A stretch of 17,320 nt of DNA from Chitinispirillaceae bacterium. GTDB taxonomy: Bacteria > Fibrobacterota > Chitinivibrionia > Chitinivibrionales > Chitinispirillaceae. Under the pieces are notes generated by a model that was not told the origin of the DNA, searched no databases, and worked only from the letters and a program-made list of their open reading frames with translations. The stretch lies in contig JAFGOU010000314.1 in assembly GCA_016926315.1 (NCBI GenBank), forward strand, positions 1-17,320, written 5' to 3'. The translations under genes were made by a program, and so were the position numbers. Positions 14,386 to 17,320 of the stretch are shown here, piece after piece (position 1 is the first letter of the stretch; every line of letters begins with the position of its first letter).

Positions 14386-15750
14386 TCACTTCCTGAAAAA
14401 CTCGTCGTAGAGAGCGTTGACCGCCTTTCCCTCTTCGTCAACATCAATCCCGAAGATCATGCTGATCTCGGAGCTTCCCTGGTTGGCGATTTTTATATTG
14501 ACACCCGTCTTCGAGAGCGCCGTGGCCGCAGCGGCAAGCACACCGATCTTGTGGATCAGCCCTTCACCCACCACCGCGACAAGCGCGATGCCGAATTCGG
14601 TGCGGATCTCGTCGGGTTTGAGCTCCTCCTCGATTGCGCGTATGACCGTATTGGCCATTTCGAGCTTGAGCTGCGATTGGTCGAGAATCACCGAAATGCT
14701 GTCGACGCCCGACGGACAGTGCTCGTAGGAGAGATCGAGCTCCTCAAAGATCGAAAGCAGGCGCCTGCCGAAGCCTTTTTCCCGGTTCATGAGGAATTTT
14801 TCAAGCGTAAAACTGCAATATCCCCCGCCCGAGGCGATACCGACCACGTCACGTTCGCTCGGAAGCCGTTCCGATACGATGAGCGTCCCGGGATTGGCGG
14901 TGTTCATGGTATTGCGGAGCCTGATCGGTATTTTTTTGCGCAGGACCGGTTTGACCGCCTCCTCATGGAGTACGTTGAAACCGACGTAGGAAAGCTCGCG
15001 CATCTCTTTGTAGGTGAGCGCCGGAATAAGTTCGGGATTTTTGACCATGGTCGGATGGGCGCTGAAAATGCCGTCGACATCGGTCCAGTTTTCATATTCA
15101 ATCGCATCCAGCGCTTCGGCAAGTAGTGATCCCGTCAGGTCGGAACCGCCGCGGCTGAAGGTGGCGACATCCCCCTCGGCGGTGAAACCGAAGAAGCCCG
15201 GGAACACCACGATTTTTTCTTCGCACAACTTTTTAAGCTTTGAAAGGTGCCGCGCAGCCTCGGGGAGCGGCTGGGCGTCGCCGAAGTTCGGTGTGACCAG
15301 AAGGCCGGCATCTTTCGGCGACCGATACACCGCATCGATGCCGACGGTTTTCAGGTATTCGGCAAAAAGCTGGCAGTTGAGGTCTTCACCCGCAGCGACC
15401 ATGAGGTCACGGTATTTTCCCGGATGCGCGATCGATGTCCTGCGGCGACGGTCGAGGTCGGCAAGAATCTCGTCGATGCGGGCGGCGGGAACCTTGAGCG
15501 GGTCGTAAATCGCGTGAAAGCGCTCCTTGAGTTCCCTGATTTCGGCGGAGCAGTTTTTCCGCAGCAGTGATTTATTGACGATCGCAATCAGCGTGTCGGT
15601 GACCTTCACCGGGCAGTCCGGACCTTTCCCCGGCGCCGAGAGCACGAAACAGCGCCGACGCGGGTCCATCCGGAGTATGGTGACAATCTGCTGGAGCTTC
15701 CCGCTGGTGGTGACCGAACTTCCTCCGAATTTACAGACGATACAGCTCAT
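14386..15750 (-). CDS. aspartate kinase (monofunctional, two C-terminal ACT domains)
   Basis: Phosphorylates aspartate to 4-aspartyl phosphate, the entry step to lysine, threonine, methionine and diaminopimelate. 454 residues, normal for a single-function enzyme. The amino-acid kinase domain (1-290) shows K-F-G-G-S-S at 7-12, the substrate loop F-S-R-G-G-S-D-L-T-G at 198-207, and W-T-D-V-D-G-I-F-S-A-H-P at 222-233. ACT domains lie at about 310-375 and 388-454 (V-G-V-L-A-A-A-A-T-A-L-S-K-T-G-V-N-I near 403-419), suggesting feedback inhibition by an end product. The ATG overlaps the upstream araC-type stop as ATGA, with AGGAG inside that gene's last codons as its ribosome-binding site, so the two are translationally coupled. 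It converges with the TPR operon with only 12 nt between stop codons. The paralogue (lysC, thrA, yclM-like) cannot be fixed from sequence alone. Confidence 0.94.
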   Translation of the reverse strand: MSCIVCKFGGSSVTTSGKLQQIVTILRMDPRRRCFVLSAPGKGPDCPVKVTDTLIAIVNKSLLRKNCSAEIRELKERFHAIYDPLKVPAARIDEILADLDRRRRTSIAHPGKYRDLMVAAGEDLNCQLFAEYLKTVGIDAVYRSPKDAGLLVTPNFGDAQPLPEAARHLSKLKKLCEEKIVVFPGFFGFTAEGDVATFSRGGSDLTGSLLAEALDAIEYENWTDVDGIFSAHPTMVKNPELIPALTYKEMRELSYVGFNVLHEEAVKPVLRKKIPIRLRNTMNTANPGTLIVSERLPSERDVVGIASGGGYCSFTLEKFLMNREKGFGRRLLSIFEELDLSYEHCPSGVDSISVILDQSQLKLEMANTVIRAIEEELKPDEIRTEFGIALVAVVGEGLIHKIGVLAAAATALSKTGVNIKIANQGSSEISMIFGIDVDEEGKAVNALYDEFFRK

Positions 15751-16736
15751 GACGGCTCCTTGCGTGGTGGATGCGCCGGCGCCGCGCGTGAGAGGCGCCG
15801 GTAATCCGTCGGCGACCTGTTTTCCCGGTGTTTGAAGGCGCGGGAGAACGAATTGGCGTTCGGATATCCTGTTTGCGCCGCGATGTCCGCTACCGGCGAG
15901 CCGGTCGTTTCCAGAAGGTGTTTCGCCCGTTCGAGACGGACGGTCACCAGGTAATCGTACAGCGTAACGCCGGTTTCTTTTTTAAAAAGTATGTTAAGAT
16001 AATTTATGTCCACGCCGCATTCGCGTTCAAGATCGCCCTGGCGGCAGACACGGGAGTAGTTGCACTCCATGAACGCCTGCGCCTTGGCCACAAGGCTTTT
16101 TTGTTTGTTTTTTGGAAACTGCGATTCCCTGATATGGACAAGCCCTTTTGCAAAAAGGACGGCGAGCAGTTCCAGGAAGCGGGAGGCGGTGGCGAGCTCC
16201 CGGTCGATTCCGTTCCGGGAGCGCACCAGAAAAAGGTCGAAAATGAGGTTGTCAACAACGGTACGGTCATTTCCCTCGAGAATGGTCTTTCCTTCGACAA
16301 CCGAATTCCAGTAGCATTTCGCCCCTGCTGCCGGCAGGAGCGAGAATCGCAGAAGAAAGGATTCAAAGACGCCTTTCTGGTGCAGGTAGCTATACCGCTG
16401 CCCGCGTTCCATGATGCCGAGAAGTCCCGGTCGCGCTGTTCCAAAAACATTCCGGGTGGTGTTCTGCAGGATCCCGTATCCGTCGACCTGATACCAGAGA
16501 GTGTAGGAGTCCTGGTGGAACCGGAGGGGGATGGGCTGGTGCTCTCCGCGGGTCAACGAATACTCCAGGTAATCAACCCCCCTGATTTCAATGCGCAGCT
16601 TCGGGATTTCGACCACCGGGAACTCGCTCCAGCCCGTCATGCAGGAAAACGTTCTGATCGCTTCCTGATATGATGGATGGGGAATGAACACCGGATCGGT
16701 AAACCGGCTTAACAGTTCGTGGCGGTCATGCAACAT
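15747..16736 (-). CDS. AraC-family transcriptional regulator
   Basis: 329 residues. The C-terminal AraC/XylS DNA-binding domain (about 214-318) has two HTHs. The first is at about 234-254 (GDLERECGVDINYLNILFKK). The second is at about 281-303 (VADIAAQTGYPNANSFSRAFKH), followed by the family signature ENRSPTDYRR. The N-terminal 200 residues form an effector or dimerisation region with cupin-like strands (LRFHQDSYTLWYQVDGYGIL) but no identifiable ligand. The ATG at 16736 has no good ribosome-binding site (ACCCCA precedes it), but no better Met occurs before residue 33 and the frame is closed upstream. It overlaps aspartate kinase by 4 nt, so the pair is one operon. It is transcribed divergently from the sigma gene, with overlapping promoters. 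A regulator of this class coupled to an amino-acid-biosynthesis gene is unusual. Confidence 0.92.
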   Translation of the reverse strand: MLHDRHELLSRFTDPVFIPHPSYQEAIRTFSCMTGWSEFPVVEIPKLRIEIRGVDYLEYSLTRGEHQPIPLRFHQDSYTLWYQVDGYGILQNTTRNVFGTARPGLLGIMERGQRYSYLHQKGVFESFLLRFSLLPAAGAKCYWNSVVEGKTILEGNDRTVVDNLIFDLFLVRSRNGIDRELATASRFLELLAVLFAKGLVHIRESQFPKNKQKSLVAKAQAFMECNYSRVCRQGDLERECGVDINYLNILFKKETGVTLYDYLVTVRLERAKHLLETTGSPVADIAAQTGYPNANSFSRAFKHRENRSPTDYRRLSRAAPAHPPRKEPS

Positions 16737-16769
16737 TGGGGTAAAATAGTTTATTTAACGATAAATACT

Positions 16770-16787
16770 TTGAAAATCCTTGAAAAT
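16770..16787. repeat. tandem TTGAAAAT pair in the divergent promoter region
   Basis: TTGAAAAT occurs at 16770-16777 and again at 16780-16787, a 10-nt (one helical turn) spacing. The first copy supplies the -35 of the plus-strand promoter and the second overlaps the minus-strand -10. Direct repeats at one- or two-turn spacing are the usual layout of AraC-family sites, so this could be the autoregulatory operator. Confidence 0.4.
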
Positions 16788-16798
16788 TATAGTATATT
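16770..16798 (+). promoter_or_regulatory. sigma-gene promoter (-35 TTGAAA, 17 nt, -10 TATATT)
   Basis: TTGAAA (16770-16775) and TATATT (16793-16798) are 17 nt apart, giving a transcription start near 16805 and a leader of about 220 nt before the sigma ATG. It overlaps the divergent araC-type promoter, so the two are probably mutually exclusive. Confidence 0.6.
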
Positions 16799-16815
16799 AA
16801 GAAAATTCTTTTTAA
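16786..16815 (-). promoter_or_regulatory. araC/aspartate-kinase promoter (TTAAAA, 18 nt, TATAAT)
   Basis: On the minus strand a perfect TATAAT occupies 16791 down to 16786 with TTAAAA at 16815-16810, 18 nt away. The expected start is near 16779, about 43 nt before the regulator's ATG. The -35 is a weak match (4 of 6). The site overlaps the plus-strand sigma promoter. Confidence 0.55.
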
Positions 16816-16961
16816 CGACTCAGGTCCCTGTACCGTTCGTCTCGACGCTTCGATGTCATTGTACCTGCGCAGCCCGTAGGGATGATGCACCGAGTTTCGG
16901 GGTGTGGCCGGTGCATCGAGGCAGGGGACAGGGGAACACACCTGAGTGGCAACGGTTTTTT
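16805..16961 (+). ncRNA. candidate structured leader RNA or small RNA before the sigma gene
   Basis: From the predicted transcription start, ACTCAGGT (16818-16825) pairs with ACCTGAGT (16940-16947). The contiguous CCCTGT (16826-16831) pairs with ACAGGG (16928-16933), leaving a one-sided 6-nt bulge. Inside, CCTGC (16864-16868) can pair with GCAGG (16921-16925), and GATGCACCG (16884-16892) with CGGTGCATC (16909-16917). The nested set gives one elongated, rod-like fold of about 130 nt. A run of six T follows at 16956-16961. It is not recognisable as 6S, SRP, tmRNA or RNase P RNA. It may be a regulatory 5' leader or an independent small RNA ending at the T-run. Confidence 0.4.
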
Positions 16962-17024
16962 GTAAAAGAAACAGGCAGACGTTATCCTGCTCCAGGCATC
17001 AAAAAACATCTCCTGACGGGAATT

Positions 17025-17320
17025 ATGGCCCCAATCGATACCGGTCGTTTTATTTCGGAAGAAAGCTGTCTGGCGCTCTATTTAAAAGAGATCAGTAAAA
17101 ACAAGACGCTGTCTCTCGAAGAAGAGGCGGTATTGGCGGTACGGATCCGTACCGGAGAACGTAAGGCGCTTGAAAAACTGGTCAAAGCGAATCTGCGCTT
17201 CGTGGTCAGCGTGTCACGCAACTACCAGAATCAGGGCCTCCCGCTGAGCGATCTGATCAACGAGGGGAATCTGGGGCTTATCCGCGCGGCAAAACGGTTC
17301 GACGAAAAGAAAAATTTCAA
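17025..17320 (+). CDS. RNA polymerase sigma-70 factor, primary-type, N-terminal part
   Basis: The gene runs off the right edge after 98 codons. The ATG at 17025 is the only sensible start; the ribosome-binding site is weak (CGGGAA, 4 nt upstream). Region 1.2 starts at once (about residues 14-45: A-L-Y-L-K-E-I-S-K...L-S-L-E-E-E), so there is no region 1.1. Region 2.1 is clear: A-N-L-R-F-V-V-S-V-S-R-N-Y, NQGLPLSDLINEGNLGLIRA, then A-K-R-F-D. The L-I-N-E-G-N-L-G-L core and N-Q-G-L (rather than R-G-L) resemble the short primary sigma factors of the Bacteroidota/Fibrobacterota side. It could be the housekeeping RpoD/SigA or a close group 2 paralogue; the missing C-terminus prevents a decision. A long, possibly structured leader precedes it. 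Confidence 0.9.
   Translation, partial: MAPIDTGRFISEESCLALYLKEISKNKTLSLEEEAVLAVRIRTGERKALEKLVKANLRFVVSVSRNYQNQGLPLSDLINEGNLGLIRAAKRFDEKKNF

Noticed and set aside
16805..16961. Assignment of the structured leader to 6S, SRP or tmRNA
   Set aside because: No class-specific motifs (such as the SRP GGAAGCAGCC loop or a tRNA-like end) were found; only the base-paired layout is seen.
1..17320. tRNA genes, CRISPR arrays, insertion sequences or attachment sites
   Set aside because: No T-loop/anticodon patterns in the intergenic gaps, no regularly spaced repeats, and no transposase or integrase coding sequence.

Overview
The window is about 17.3 kb of moderately GC-rich bacterial chromosome, densely coding, with no mobile elements, tRNA, rRNA or CRISPR. 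The best phylogenetic clue is the truncated primary-type sigma factor at the right edge. It has a very short N-terminus and a NYQNQGLPLSDLINEGNLGL stretch, as in sigma factors of the Fibrobacterota/Bacteroidota/Gemmatimonadota side of the tree. The promoters I can see (TTGCAT-17-TATATT, TTGAAA-17-TATATT, TGnTATAAT) are ordinary sigma70-like ones, not the Bacteroidota -33/-7 type. Together with large chitobiase-repeat and TPR envelope proteins this suggests a Fibrobacterota/Chitinispirillia-like Gram-negative. That placement is inference.

Layout: (1) 3-320, the 3' end of an unrecognised gene. (2) 515-1147, lexA, preceded by a promoter whose spacer holds a perfect palindromic SOS box of the E. 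coli type. (3) 1314-1607 on the minus strand, a tiny basic protein with two helix-turn-helix units. (4) 1759-3012 on the minus strand, a CNNM/CBS/CorC ion-transport-type membrane protein. (5) 3295-14373, an 11-kb plus-strand operon of three exported proteins. These are a TPR protein with a TolB/FlgO-like N-terminal domain, a nine-repeat chitobiase-type Ig protein ending in PKD and SUMF1-like domains, and a 1956-residue TPR protein with a galactose-binding-like domain and a C-terminal coiled coil. (6) 14386-16736 on the minus strand, an AraC-family regulator and an aspartate kinase overlapping by ATGA. (7) 17025 to the right edge, the sigma factor.

The operon in (5) is the most likely undescribed system. 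Its three genes are separated by 4 nt (first to second) and overlap by ATGA (second to third), all three products carry export signals, and none has an obvious classical catalytic domain. Protein-protein scaffolds (TPR), extended Ig-like stalks and carbohydrate-binding-type folds suggest a periplasmic or outer-membrane machine (motility, adhesion, secretion or wall attachment). The function cannot be read from the sequence.

The intergenic DNA is also informative. A 17-bp AT palindrome at 3219-3235 gives -10 boxes on both strands between the CNNM gene and the operon. Overlapping divergent promoters separate araC from the sigma gene. The sigma gene has a roughly 220-nt leader with a long-range base-paired architecture. 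No gene-free stretch exceeds 300 bases (the longest are 3013-3294 and 16737-17024), and both are described below.
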